In this document: positions 14,137-23,796 of the stretch, piece after piece
How positions within the stretch are numbered: the stretch's first letter is position 1
How the letters are laid out: every line of letters starts with the position of its first letter
NCBI GenBank assembly: GCA_022784065.1
Contig: JALFUO010000088.1
Coordinates: 1 to 36,555 of the forward strand
DNA length: 36,555 bases
Reading direction: 5' to 3'
Source of the DNA: Bacteroidales bacterium
GTDB taxonomy: Bacteria; Bacteroidota; Bacteroidia; Bacteroidales; Bacteroidaceae
Translations under genes and position numbers: made by a program
Notes under the pieces: model-generated
Seen by the model: only the letters and a program-made list of their open reading frames with translations
What the model was told of the DNA's origin: nothing
Databases searched by the model: none

Positions 14137-14625
14137 CTACTCCTCCGGTAAATGCCGCACGGGAAAGAGTTTGAGCCACACGCGGCGGTGCAGCGCCAGC
14201 AGATAGCGGCGCACGGGGTCGAGGCGCATCCATAGATAAGAGTAGACGCGCCACTTGATAGTTGTGAGCGGCTCCACCTCGTTGCGCCCCTTGCGCATGA
14301 AGCCCGTCACGATGCCCACCACGTCCTGCACGCGGCACTGCTCCGTGCCGATGGCGTTGCCGTCGCCTTTGAGCGTGAGGCGGTCGCCGTCGCGGCGCAC
14401 GAGGCGGTGCAGCACGTAAACGCGCTCCGCCACCTCTGCCAATATCACATCGCCGGGTTTCAAGGCTTTTGGAGCAAAGGGTGCAAGCACAACCTTGTCG
14501 CGCAAGTGCTCAAGATACGGGCGCATGCTGTAACCCTTGACGCGGAACGTGGCGGTCTGTCCGGCATCAATGGCGCGCTTGATTTCGCCCACGAATATGT
14601 GATTGGGGAGGGTCTTAATAGGCAT
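14137..14625 (-). CDS. S24/S26-family (signal-peptidase-like) protein
   Basis: A 162-residue protein with the peptidase S26/S24 fold pattern: the nucleophile motif VKGYSMRPYL with Ser33, the stretch KPGDVILAEV, then VLHRLVRRDGDRLTLKGDGN, with H73-R74 where SipW- and archaeal-type signal peptidases carry His in place of the bacterial general-base Lys. KGDGN at 86-90 is another family signature. No N-terminal membrane anchor is visible, and the C-terminal part (IKWRVYSYLWMRLDPVRRYLLALHRRVWLKLF) is a basic amphipathic helix that could lie on the membrane. It lies 10 bp after the HPr-kinase-like gene. Such genes travel with PqqD-like and HPrK-like genes, so it may process a peptide made by this cluster; the substrate is unknown. 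Confidence 0.85.
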   Translation of the reverse strand: MPIKTLPNHIFVGEIKRAIDAGQTATFRVKGYSMRPYLEHLRDKVVLAPFAPKALKPGDVILAEVAERVYVLHRLVRRDGDRLTLKGDGNAIGTEQCRVQDVVGIVTGFMRKGRNEVEPLTTIKWRVYSYLWMRLDPVRRYLLALHRRVWLKLFPVRHLPEE

Positions 14626-14635
14626 TTTATGAAAC

Positions 14636-15550
14636 TTATCGTGTCACTGTTGCGTGGCAAATCCGCGCTGCTTCTTCATCGGGCAGACAGTGCAAGGTGA
14701 AGATGCCCGTCTGCTTGGCAATGCCGAACGACAACTGCAACATACGCGTATAAAAATCTTTATCCCAGCGCATTCCGGAAGAAGAACCTATGATAGATGC
14801 TCCGCTCAAAGGCGGTTGCATCCGTTCGATTTTATTCTCGGGTGCTTGGAAAAGGCGCACGAATGCGCCCACGGGTACGCTGCGGTTGATGTAGCAAGGT
14901 GTTTTGCCGCTCCACGGCGTGCCGAACACGCGCACCGTGTCGTCGGGCATGAGACGCACCACGGGGTTGTCGTCGTTGAGCAATGCCGTGTCGGTGATAT
15001 ATTTCAGCCAAAGGCGGGAGTGCGTGCTTTTGCCCGTGCCGCTCTTGCCTTGGAATATAAAGCCCTTGCCGCCATGTTCTATCACGGACGCATGGATCAG
15101 CAATGCGTTGGCATCGAGTGCCGTAAGGGCGTAGAGCATCATGATGACATTGCCCAGGGCATAGCTTTGCGTATCCGTGTTGCCGAATATTTCAGCGCGT
15201 GCCTGCCGCCAGTCGGCCGAGGCGTGCAGGATAGCCGCTAGCGAGCGCGGGTGGGTGTAGATGCGGATGCTGTGTCCGCCCTGCGGTTCGGCGTAAAATT
15301 CCTGAATGATATCGGGCTCGTCGAATGTATGCAGGGGTTGTGCGGCGGGCTGAGAAGGCTGTTCGCCTTCGCCTGCTATATGCGCGAAGAGTTCAAACAA
15401 AGGGGCATCGCCTGTCGCCTCTTTTTCGTAAAAAGTACGATAGGACGGCAGCAGGCTTTGCAGTTCAGACAACGTAGCATCGGAACTTACGGAAAACTTT
15501 AATCCGGCAACTCTAAAATTCAAAGTATTAGCGTGTTCCACGTTTGCCAT
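14636..15550 (-). CDS. HPr kinase-like P-loop ATPase of a PqqD/S26 cluster
   Basis: A 304-residue protein. The C-terminal half resembles the HPr kinase/phosphorylase fold: LLIHASVIEHGGKGFIFQGKSGTGKST, with P-loop G168-T176, then LLNDDNPVVRL (D193-D194) and VFGTPWSGK. The N-terminal half (about 1-110) is a separate alpha/beta region with no clear match. It lacks the HPr-recognition context of true HprK. HPrK-like proteins in lasso-peptide clusters phosphorylate precursor peptides; a similar role here is inference. ATG 15550 is chosen because the longer frame to 15643 is translated from the end of the upstream gene and is a run of Lys and Arg. The overlap with that gene is 23 bp, and the spacing to the peptidase gene is 10 bp. 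Confidence 0.8.
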   Translation of the reverse strand: MANVEHANTLNFRVAGLKFSVSSDATLSELQSLLPSYRTFYEKEATGDAPLFELFAHIAGEGEQPSQPAAQPLHTFDEPDIIQEFYAEPQGGHSIRIYTHPRSLAAILHASADWRQARAEIFGNTDTQSYALGNVIMMLYALTALDANALLIHASVIEHGGKGFIFQGKSGTGKSTHSRLWLKYITDTALLNDDNPVVRLMPDDTVRVFGTPWSGKTPCYINRSVPVGAFVRLFQAPENKIERMQPPLSGASIIGSSSGMRWDKDFYTRMLQLSFGIAKQTGIFTLHCLPDEEAARICHATVTR

Positions 15551-16070
15551 TTTTAGGAGATTTCTGCTTTTCTTTCGGTTCGCTGACGGGTGCGGGTGCT
15601 TTTTTCTTCTTTTTCTTTGAATGGTCTTTCGCAATTTCGCCAATCACTTCGGCTTTCACTTCAACCTCATTGGGCACCCACACAAACTTAAATTCATTTG
15701 CCGGAATCTCTGTTAGTTTCAACGACTTGTCTTCATTGACGCGGCGGCGTATTTTGAGGTATTTCTTTTCCAGTTTTGCCTTGCTCTTATCGTAGAACAC
15801 CGTACACGTGACGTGCGACTCGTATAAGGCTTCGAGGTAAGAGCGAAACTGGTTGGAATAGCGCACGATAGAGTTTAGCACTTTCGTTTTAGAGTCGATG
15901 GTTGCACTATCAAGGGTCACAACTGCCGAGAGATAGGTTGTAGAATCCAGCAGGGCGACGCCGTAGCCAAAGAGGTAAACAGGCTCCTGCTTCTTCTTCT
16001 TTGCTTCTGCACCTAAGCAGAGAGTGAGCGCAAGGGCAACGAGAAAAATTCTATGGGCAAAAATTCTCAT
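15528..16070 (-). CDS. Secreted conserved hypothetical protein, first gene of the PqqD/S26/HPrK operon
   Basis: A 180-residue protein with a clear signal peptide (MRIFAHRIFLVALALTLCLGAEA, then KKKK). The mature part begins VYLFGYGVALLDSTTYLSAV and contains SIVRYSNQFRSYLEALYESHVTCTVFYDKSKAKLEKKYLKIRRR, a pattern I associate with an uncharacterised Bacteroidales family. The C-terminal 35 residues are Lys/Pro-rich and probably disordered. It is the first gene after the promoter at 16101-16108 and overlaps the HPrK-like gene by 23 bp. It is too large and too widely spread to be a typical RiPP precursor, but could be a substrate or partner of the cluster enzymes. Confidence 0.75.
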   Translation of the reverse strand: MRIFAHRIFLVALALTLCLGAEAKKKKQEPVYLFGYGVALLDSTTYLSAVVTLDSATIDSKTKVLNSIVRYSNQFRSYLEALYESHVTCTVFYDKSKAKLEKKYLKIRRRVNEDKSLKLTEIPANEFKFVWVPNEVEVKAEVIGEIAKDHSKKKKKKAPAPVSEPKEKQKSPKNGKRGTR

Positions 16071-16100
16071 AGGTTATAATATATTATTGTAGAATCTGCG

Positions 16101-16108
16101 CAAAGTTA
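16101..16108 (-). promoter_or_regulatory. -7 promoter element of the 16070-to-11453 operon
   Basis: On the minus strand the sequence is TAACTTTG followed by C, a full TAnnTTTG match, 30 bp before ATG 16070. No TTTG lies at the -33 position. Confidence 0.6.
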
Positions 16109-16262
16109 CGAAAAAAAGCGTTTTCGGGCTTTATCTGCTAAGATAATTCGGTTTTGCCTTATGGAATAAGATCTTTAACCGGTGTTTCGCTGCAAGTTTC
16201 TGCGCTTCATGACGTAAAGAAAGTGCAAGACGAGCGCAACGAAGTTACTTTAATTTCTTGCA

Positions 16263-16317
16263 TTTTCTGCTGCGCTCGGCATTTAAGTAAACTTGATCGC
16301 CCTCGCTTGAACAAAAA
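16263..16317 (-). repeat. Bulged-hairpin intergenic repeat, copy on the minus strand
   Basis: Read on the minus strand, this copy has outer arms TTTTTG and CAGAAAA, a left core TTCAAGCGAGGGC, an inner arm ATCAAG with CTTAAAT, and a right core TGCCGAGCGCAGC. Order and spacing match the copies at 23014-23075 and 36450-36507, although it is more degenerate. It lies upstream of the promoter of the minus-strand operon. Confidence 0.65.
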
Positions 16318-16473
16318 TTGCCGAGCCGCAGCCTATCTTATGCTATCACGTAAGACAGGCGCTCGTAGCACGTATGGAAATAAATCCTGTCATATATGAC
16401 AATTTTTCTTTTCTGCTTTATATTTTTCCCTTTCTGCGCAGATAATTTTCATTTTCATATAGGATATTTTTTG

Positions 16474-16557
16474 TTACAAAGTTTGTAACGCATATTACAA
16501 AGTTTGTAACACATGTTAGAAAGTTTGTAACGCTTGTTACAAAGTTTGTAATAAAAA
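16474..16557. repeat. Four 21-bp iterons with palindromic core
   Basis: Four direct repeats of exactly 21 bp start at 16474, 16495, 16516 and 16537. Each has the 15-bp core TTACAAAGTTTGTAA (one has TTAGAAA), an odd-length palindrome centred on G, and a 6-bp linker such as CGCATA or CACATG. A period of two helical turns puts all cores on one DNA face. Confidence 0.9.
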
Positions 16558-16558
16558 A

Positions 16559-16655
16559 TTTCAAGGAGAAAATGAAAATTCTCATATAGGACAGGGAAAA
16601 ATTTCAAGGAGCAAATGAAAATTCTCATATAGGACAGCGACAAATTTCATATAGG
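16559..16655. repeat. 43-bp direct repeats with TCATATAGGA blocks
   Basis: Two nearly identical 43-bp units start at about 16559 and 16602 (TTTCAAGGAG(A/C)AAATGAAAATT then CTCATATAGGACAG). A shortened unit TTTCATATAGGA follows at 16644-16655, and another lies before the iterons at 16453-16464. The units flank the 21-bp iterons directly. Confidence 0.8.
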
Positions 16656-16732
16656 AACGAAAAAAATCTCCGAGAAACGCGCGCGGGTCTAATAGAATGG
16701 TTCGGGCTATGTTATAAAGGCACTAAAAAAAG

Positions 16733-16771
16733 AAGAGGGAGAAGCCACGGCATACATGACTTCTCCCTCTT
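16733..16771 (-). terminator. Rho-independent terminator of the toxin-antitoxin operon
   Basis: A 12-bp perfect stem (16733-16744 and 16760-16771) with a 15-base loop is followed, on the minus strand, by CTTTTTTTAG. It lies 61 bp beyond the antitoxin stop. Confidence 0.88.
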
Positions 16772-16832
16772 TTATGGGTAATCCGAAGGATTTGCGAGCA
16801 AATCAAAGAATTGGTATTTGATTTATTTTCAG

Positions 16833-17147
16833 TTAGTAATTCAAAGCAACCTTCAAGCCTACTGCTTCTGAAATCATCAAAAAGGTGGAGAGTTGCATGT
16901 CGGTTTCTCCCTTTTCCAATAACGCAATATACGACCTTTCCTTGCCTATTCTCTCTGCAAGTTGCTTTTGAGTAATCCCAGCTGCCTTGCGGGCATTTTT
17001 CAACACTTCTGCATAGTACCACGCTCGTGCCTTTGCATCAAATGTTTCTCGTTGCATCGTGCCTTTTGGACCATATTCTCTGTCGAGTTTCTCGTTAAAA
17101 GAAGGCAGTTTGCTTAGCTTCTTTGCGTCAAGTTTTATCGTATTCAT
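16833..17147 (-). CDS. HigA-like antitoxin (XRE-family HTH)
   Basis: A 104-residue protein with a Cro/CI-type helix-turn-helix at about 48-100 (LKNARKAAGITQKQLAERIGKERSYIALLEKGETDMQLSTFLMISEAVGL). The N-terminal 45 residues include SFNEKLDREYGPKGTMQRETFDAKARAWY, typical of antitoxins that pair with Gp49/RelE-like toxins. The start overlaps the toxin stop by 4 bp (ATGA), and the toxin comes first, as in HigBA systems. It should neutralise the toxin and repress the shared promoter. The pair is AT-rich compared with valS and the peptidase cluster, consistent with recent transfer. Confidence 0.88.
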   Translation of the reverse strand: MNTIKLDAKKLSKLPSFNEKLDREYGPKGTMQRETFDAKARAWYYAEVLKNARKAAGITQKQLAERIGKERSYIALLEKGETDMQLSTFLMISEAVGLKVALNY

Positions 17148-17476
17148 AATAGTTCTTCAATTATGTGGTTAGCTCTTTCTATCTGTTTTTTATAATCCTT
17201 GGTGGACTTTTTAATAAATCCATTAAGGAGCACGATGGAGGTAGCATCTCGGAAATTATCATTGTCTGCAGCAAACAGAATAACCCTATATTCATTGTTT
17301 ACGCTTATCCTCAATTCATAGAATGGCGTATTGGTTAATTTCTTCACTAATTTGGAATTAACAATGCGCATTTCTGTAATAATATCCAACGCATATTTCA
17401 ACTTAAACTGTACGTTAGGAGGAACCTCTTCGTAAAACTCTTCAAAAGCTTTGGTATATGATATATTTCTTAGCAT
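17144..17476 (-). CDS. HigB/Gp49-like RelE-family toxin
   Basis: A 110-residue toxin of the RelE/ParE superfamily, phage Gp49-like branch. Relatives cleave mRNA on the ribosome. Typical features are [29 protein letters not shown], the strand [19 protein letters not shown], and [27 protein letters not shown] with the basic end. The same frame continues upstream for more than 900 codons as an antisense shadow of valS, so the start had to be chosen: the promoter -7 box at 17527-17534 puts the transcript start near 17522, which leaves ATG 17476 as the first usable start and matches the usual family length. It is co-transcribed with the antitoxin. Confidence 0.87.
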   Translation of the reverse strand: MLRNISYTKAFEEFYEEVPPNVQFKLKYALDIITEMRIVNSKLVKKLTNTPFYELRISVNNEYRVILFAADNDNFRDATSIVLLNGFIKKSTKDYKKQIERANHIIEELL

Positions 17477-17526
17477 TATCTCCCACAAGAGAAGTTTATA
17501 AATGGCACAATCACCGCTTTCCTCTG

Positions 17527-17558
17527 CAAAGGTAATAAATTTATTACGCGCTTGCAAT
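17527..17558 (-). promoter_or_regulatory. Toxin-antitoxin promoter with overlapping 16-bp palindromic operator
   Basis: On the minus strand a -33-like ATTG (17555-17558) and a -7 TACCTTTG (17527-17534) are 20 bp apart. A perfect 16-bp palindrome GTAATAAATTTATTAC (17532-17547) covers the upstream edge of the -7 box and part of the spacer, exactly where an autorepressor such as HigA would block polymerase. Confidence 0.65.
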
Positions 17559-17584
17559 ATATTCAGCGCAAAAATCGCCATTAT

Positions 17585-17618
17585 CTTATAAGAAATACCC
17601 CGATTTTTCATAACTTTG
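17585..17618 (+). promoter_or_regulatory. valS promoter
   Basis: A -7 element TAACTTTG lies at 17611-17618, 41 bp before the valS start. CTTATAAGAAA lies at 17585-17595, ending (CTTATAAG) 18 bp before the -7 box. The divergent toxin-antitoxin promoter begins only about 27 bp away, so the two could interfere. Confidence 0.6.
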
Positions 17619-17659
17619 CACTTCGTAACGAAACACATATACATTATAAATATAAGCCA

Positions 17660-20344
<2,685 letters not shown>

Positions 20345-20353
20345 AAACGTTGT

Positions 20354-20371
20354 CATATTTTATAAAATATG
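20354..20371. promoter_or_regulatory. Perfect palindrome containing the DUF1599 start codon
   Basis: CATATTTTATAAAATATG is a perfect 18-bp palindrome between valS and the DUF1599 gene, and its last three bases are the ATG of the latter. In RNA it could form a weak AU hairpin that hides the start; in DNA it could be a protein-binding site. Confidence 0.55.
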
Positions 20372-20917
20372 TCTCACCCCACCACCCAGCAGCAATTTGA
20401 GCAGGTAATGGCAAACTGCCGCGAACTGTTTTGCAAAAAGCTGCACGACTATGGAACGGCGTGGCGCATCATGCGCCCCGAGTCGCTCACCGACCAGATA
20501 TTCATCAAGGCCGACCGCATACGCTCGATTCAGATGAAGGGCAAGGCAATGGTCGACGAAGGCATCGTGCCCGAGTTTGTGGCAATCGTGAACTACGCCA
20601 TCATTGCCCTGATTCAGCTCGAGCACGGCGCGGCGCAGGAAGCCGACTTCAACGAGGAGCAGGCACAGGCGGCTTACGACAAATATGCCAAGGAATGTCT
20701 CGAACTGATGCTGCGCAAGAACCACGACTACGACGAGGCGTGGCGCGGCATGAGGGTCAGCTCTTACGTGGACCTCATTCTTATGAAAATACTGCGCACC
20801 AAGCAAATAGAAGACCTCGAAGGGCAGACACTCGTGTCGGAAGGCGTGGCAGCCAACTATATGGATATGCTCAACTATGCCGTGTTCGGACTGATTAAGC
20901 TGACCATTGAAGAATAA
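20369..20917 (+). CDS. DUF1599 protein (two tandem repeats of the domain)
   Basis: A 182-residue protein made of two similar halves, about 10-85 and 95-178. Each has a C-x-E-L-(F/M)-x-x-K-x-(H)DYxxAWR(I/G)MR core (KKLHDYGTAWRIMRPESL and RKNHDYDEAWRGMRVSSYVD) followed by a helix with K-A/I-x-R-x-x-x-(I/Q) and a final NYA(I/V)xxLIxL. DUF1599 has been linked by comparative work to nucleotide-modification contexts; no enzymatic role is shown here. It lies 24 bp after valS and overlaps the next gene by 11 bp, so it is probably part of the valS transcript. Internal duplication is directly visible. Confidence 0.85.
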   Translation: MSHPTTQQQFEQVMANCRELFCKKLHDYGTAWRIMRPESLTDQIFIKADRIRSIQMKGKAMVDEGIVPEFVAIVNYAIIALIQLEHGAAQEADFNEEQAQAAYDKYAKECLELMLRKNHDYDEAWRGMRVSSYVDLILMKILRTKQIEDLEGQTLVSEGVAANYMDMLNYAVFGLIKLTIEE

Positions 20918-22094
20918 AGCCACACATATAATAATATATTGGGTGGCAACGCTCTGCCGCCTCCCGCTGACAGGCACATTTGTCTTTTCGGGGTTCGTGA
21001 AAATCGTAGACCCGCAGGGCATGTGCCACAAGCTCGAAGCCTATGCGCTGGCAATGGGGCAGACGTTTACAGACAGCGACCTCGCGGTGCGCTTCGCAGC
21101 CGGCTGCATTGGCGTGTTCGAGTTCGTGCTGGGCATCTATATCCTGCTCGGCATACGCCGCAAACTGACCACGCGCCTCGCGTTCCTCTTCATGGCGGCG
21201 ATGACTGCCCTGACGGTGTGGATATATCTGAAAAATCCCGTGCCCGACTGCGGCTGCTTCGGCGAGGCGGTGGTACTGACCAACGGGCAGACGCTGGCAA
21301 AGAACATCGTGCTGCTCCTGTGCAGCCTCTTCCTGACGCGCTACCCGCTCTATCTGCACCGCCTCATTTCGGAGCGCAACCAATGGGTCATCTCAATTTA
21401 TGCGTGGGTGTACGCAGCGGGCGTGTGCTACGCCTCGTTTCGCAACTTGCCCGTCTTGGAATTTACGCCCTACACAGTGGGGGCAGACTTGCGCGGAGCA
21501 GTGGAAGGCACGGCGAAGACCGACGACGGCGGCATCTCGCCCCTGGCAAACTTCTACCTCAATACGCCGCAGGGCGACGACTGCACCTTTGAGGTGCTTG
21601 CCGATACTTCCTGGCAATTCCTCCTCATCGCACCCAACTGCGCCACGGCCGACGACGGCTGCTGCGACCGCATCAACAGCCTCTACGACTATTGCGTGGA
21701 CAAAGGATATGCGTTCTGTATGGCCACAGCCTCCGCGCCGCAAGACATCTACAACTGGATAGACCGCACGGGAGCCGCCTACCCTATCCTGCTCGCCGAC
21801 GAAACGGAACTCAAATCGGCCGTCCGCGCCAATCCCGGGCTTATGCTGCTACACAACGGGCGCATCGCCGCGAAATGGAGCAACAACAACCTGCCGGAAT
21901 ACCGCGACGAGGACGACATCGCCACGAACGTACCCACCTCGTCTACCTCGCCGCTGACCAGGATGCTACTGTGGTTCATCGTGCCGCTCATCATCATCAT
22001 CTTCCTCGACGGCCTGTGGGTAGGCAGCAAATACTACAAACGGTATAAACTGCGAAAAAGGATATTTTCAAAACAACAAAACCCCAAACAATAA
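20907..22094 (+). CDS. BT_3928-family membrane protein (DoxX-like with thioredoxin-like domain)
   Basis: A 395-residue inner-membrane protein. Four hydrophobic helices lie within the first 150 residues (first at about 9-30, containing [20 protein letters not shown], the DoxX-like signature), a fifth near 170-185, then a soluble domain (about 215-345) that resembles a thioredoxin fold ([44 protein letters not shown]). It lacks a clear CxxC but has Cys pairs (CGCF in the loop, DDGCCDRI). A last helix at about 352-372 precedes a basic tail. The start is TTG 20907, inside the end of the preceding gene; no ATG lies close, and the family normally begins near this point. A redox role is inferred from the fold only. 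Confidence 0.85.
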   Translation: MKNKATHIIIYWVATLCRLPLTGTFVFSGFVKIVDPQGMCHKLEAYALAMGQTFTDSDLAVRFAAGCIGVFEFVLGIYILLGIRRKLTTRLAFLFMAAMTALTVWIYLKNPVPDCGCFGEAVVLTNGQTLAKNIVLLLCSLFLTRYPLYLHRLISERNQWVISIYAWVYAAGVCYASFRNLPVLEFTPYTVGADLRGAVEGTAKTDDGGISPLANFYLNTPQGDDCTFEVLADTSWQFLLIAPNCATADDGCCDRINSLYDYCVDKGYAFCMATASAPQDIYNWIDRTGAAYPILLADETELKSAVRANPGLMLLHNGRIAAKWSNNNLPEYRDEDDIATNVPTSSTSPLTRMLLWFIVPLIIIIFLDGLWVGSKYYKRYKLRKRIFSKQQNPKQ

Positions 22095-22116
22095 ACTTCT
22101 AACCATTAAAAAAGTT

Positions 22117-22875
22117 ATGAGAAAAAAAATCGTAGCAGGTAACTGGAAAATGAACAAGAACCTGCAAGAAGGCATCGCCCTCGCAACCGAGTTGAACGAC
22201 ATCCTCAAAGCCGACAAGCCCAACTGCGACGTCGTGATCTGCACTCCGTTTATCCACCTCGCCTCCGTGGCAGGTATTATCGACCAGAGCGTCATCGGCC
22301 TCGGCGCTGAGAACTGCGCAGACAAGGCAAGCGGCGCTTACACCGGTGAGGTGTCCGCAGAAATGGTGAAGAGCACGGGCGCAGGCTACGTAATCCTCGG
22401 CCACAGCGAACGCCGCGCTTACTATGGCGAAACGGCTGAAATCCTCAAAGAAAAAATCAACCTCGCCCTCGCTAACGGCTTGAAGGTGATTTTCTGCATC
22501 GGCGAAGTGCTCGAAGAGCGCGAAAGCGGCAAGCAGAACGAGGTGGTTGAAGCACAGCTCGCCGGCTCTCTCTTCGACCTCACCGCCGAACAGTTTGCCA
22601 ACATCATCCTCGCTTACGAACCCGTTTGGGCAATCGGTACGGGCAAGACCGCTACCGCTGAGCAGGCAGAAGAAATGCACGCTTTCATTCGCGGCGTCAT
22701 CGCCGGCAAGTTCGGTGCAGAAGCAGCCGAGAACGTAAGCATTCTCTACGGCGGCAGCTGCAAGCCCAGCAACGCTAAGGAAATCTTCTCTAAGGAGAAC
22801 GTGGACGGCGGCCTTATCGGCGGCGCAGCCCTCAAAGCAGCCGACTTCAAGGGCATCATCGATGCTTGGAAATAA
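22117..22875 (+). CDS. tpiA: Triose-phosphate isomerase
   Basis: A 252-residue enzyme that interconverts dihydroxyacetone phosphate and glyceraldehyde 3-phosphate in glycolysis. Catalytic residues are all present: K11 in GNWKMNK, H96 in ILGHSERR and E168 in [14 protein letters not shown], where the following WAIGTG is the mobile lid. Phosphate-binding YGGSCKP and [10 protein letters not shown] stretches are near the end. It starts 22 bp after the DoxX-like gene and is followed by a terminator-like hairpin. Confidence 0.98.
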   Translation: MRKKIVAGNWKMNKNLQEGIALATELNDILKADKPNCDVVICTPFIHLASVAGIIDQSVIGLGAENCADKASGAYTGEVSAEMVKSTGAGYVILGHSERRAYYGETAEILKEKINLALANGLKVIFCIGEVLEERESGKQNEVVEAQLAGSLFDLTAEQFANIILAYEPVWAIGTGKTATAEQAEEMHAFIRGVIAGKFGAEAAENVSILYGGSCKPSNAKEIFSKENVDGGLIGGAALKAADFKGIIDAWK

Positions 22876-22898
22876 GCACGGCTAAACAACACCTGACT

Positions 22899-22961
22899 TC
22901 CCTACCCTGCCTCACACAATATTATATATATATATACGCGCGCGAGGCAGGGTCGGGATTT
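22899..22961 (+). terminator. Probable terminator after tpiA with alternating TA/CG loop
   Basis: Arms 22899-22913 and 22944-22958 pair over 15 bp with one mismatch, and TTT follows. The 30-base loop contains a strict pyrimidine-purine alternation, (TA)7 then (CG)4, overlapping the edge of the right arm (22923-22944). The large loop makes efficiency uncertain. Confidence 0.6.
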
Positions 22962-22992
22962 GAATAAAGATGAGATAATCTATTCGTTTATT

Positions 22993-23168
22993 AGTAGACG
23001 AGTTTACAAGGAAATTTTCGTGCAAGCGAGAGCAGAGCCGAACTTGTTCGGGCTATGCCGAGTGCAGCCGAAAATCTCAAAGAAAACGAGTAGACGAGAC
23101 ACGTTTCTCATATAAAAATATAAATTAGCAAGACATCTCTGTCTTGTTTACTCGTTTACTTGTTTACT
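22993..23168. repeat. Octamer-bordered repeat unit
   Basis: AGTAGACGAGTTTACAAG at 22993-23010 matches the inverse of 23143-23160 at 15 of 18 positions, so the octamers form imperfect terminal inverted repeats around a 168-bp unit. Inside lie the bulged-hairpin repeat (23014-23075) and one more octamer (23089-23096). No target-site duplication is evident at the borders. Confidence 0.6.
23014..23075 (+). repeat. Bulged-hairpin intergenic repeat, best copy
   Basis: Outer arms TTTTCG and CGAAAA, left core TCGTGCAAGCGAGAGCA, inner stem AGCCGAAC-TT-GTTCGGGCT with one unpaired base, right core TGCCGAGTGCAGCCGA. The copy at 36450-36507 has nearly the same cores but different arm sequences that still pair. 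Confidence 0.8.
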
Positions 23169-23186
23169 AAAATCGTTCCTCTATTT

Positions 23187-23741
23187 ATGAAACCATTTAT
23201 CCACGGCCTCATACTTTTGCTGACGCTGCTGCCGATCACGGCAACGGCGCAAAAGAACACGCTGACGCAGGAACTGCGCAAAAACACCGAAGGCGAAGGC
23301 AGCGTAGTCATCGTTATGGACGATGCATTGGAGCGCATCATCAACAACACGCCGCTCCCCAAACCGGCAACGAAACCGGCAAGCACCCACAACGACAACT
23401 CCGCAAAGAACAACGGCGACAGCCATTCCGCTTCGGACGACAGCAAGACCTACAAGCCAGGCAGCCGCAAACGCTATAAGACCTCGGGCTACCGCATACG
23501 CATTTTTACGGGCGGCAACTCCAAGAAAGATAAGGAACAGGCGCAAAAGGTGGGCGAGAAATGCAGGAAGCAGTTCCCGGAACTCTCCGTCTACACGCAT
23601 TTCGTGTCGCCCCGCTGGGTATGCACTGTCGGCGACTTCAAGACTATGGAAGACGCCAAAAAATACATCGCCCCCATTCGCTCTGCCCGCATTTCCTACG
23701 AAGTGCGCGTGGTGAAAAGCGAAGTGTTTTTGGTGGAATAA
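23187..23741 (+). CDS. Secreted SPOR-domain protein
   Basis: A 184-residue exported protein. The signal peptide is [22 protein letters not shown]. After a short conserved segment ([20 protein letters not shown]) comes a Ser/Asn/Lys-rich linker (about 57-98), then a SPOR domain at about 100-178 ([23 protein letters not shown], then [20 protein letters not shown]). SPOR domains bind glycan strands stripped of stem peptides at the division septum. ATG 23187 is used; an in-frame TTG at 23160 lies within the octamer repeats and before the signal peptide. The position between tpiA and folE is usual in Bacteroidales. Confidence 0.88.
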   Translation: MKPFIHGLILLLTLLPITATAQKNTLTQELRKNTEGEGSVVIVMDDALERIINNTPLPKPATKPASTHNDNSAKNNGDSHSASDDSKTYKPGSRKRYKTSGYRIRIFTGGNSKKDKEQAQKVGEKCRKQFPELSVYTHFVSPRWVCTVGDFKTMEDAKKYIAPIRSARISYEVRVVKSEVFLVE

Positions 23742-23796
23742 CTTAAAATCTCATTCTTTGGCAATACGCCCCCACTACATATCTCAAACAACACCC

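Larger units (their letters stand above)
16071..16832. other. Gene-free repeat-rich stretch
   Basis: No credible gene lies in these 762 bp. In order it holds the promoter of the minus-strand operon (16101-16108), an inverted copy of the bulged-hairpin repeat (16263-16317), a 12-bp AATTTTCATTTT at 16444-16455 that is the exact inverse of 16569-16580, four 21-bp palindromic iterons (16474-16557), two 43-bp repeats plus fragments (16559-16655), and the toxin-antitoxin terminator (16733-16771). Base composition is much more AT-rich than the flanks after about 16400. A 62-codon frame at 16455-16643 is only the translation of the repeats. Confidence 0.8.
22876..23186. other. Non-coding gap with terminator and repeats between tpiA and the SPOR gene
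   Basis: These 311 bp hold the tpiA terminator (22899-22961), AGTARACR octamers in direct orientation at 22993-23008 and 23089-23096, a bulged-hairpin repeat at 23014-23075, and three octamers in inverted orientation at 23145-23168. No TAnnTTTG promoter for the SPOR gene is evident. No credible gene was found. Confidence 0.75.

Noticed and set aside
16474-16557. CRISPR-like array
   Set aside because: The 21-bp units are contiguous, with 6-bp linkers instead of spacers, and no cas gene is near.
16455-16643. A 62-codon frame with repeated YKLCNKR-like heptapeptides
   Set aside because: It is the translation of the 21-bp iterons and the 43-bp repeats; no promoter or conserved start.
23160-23186. 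TTG start for the SPOR gene at 23160
   Set aside because: The extra residues are encoded by octamer repeats and precede a complete signal peptide at 23187.
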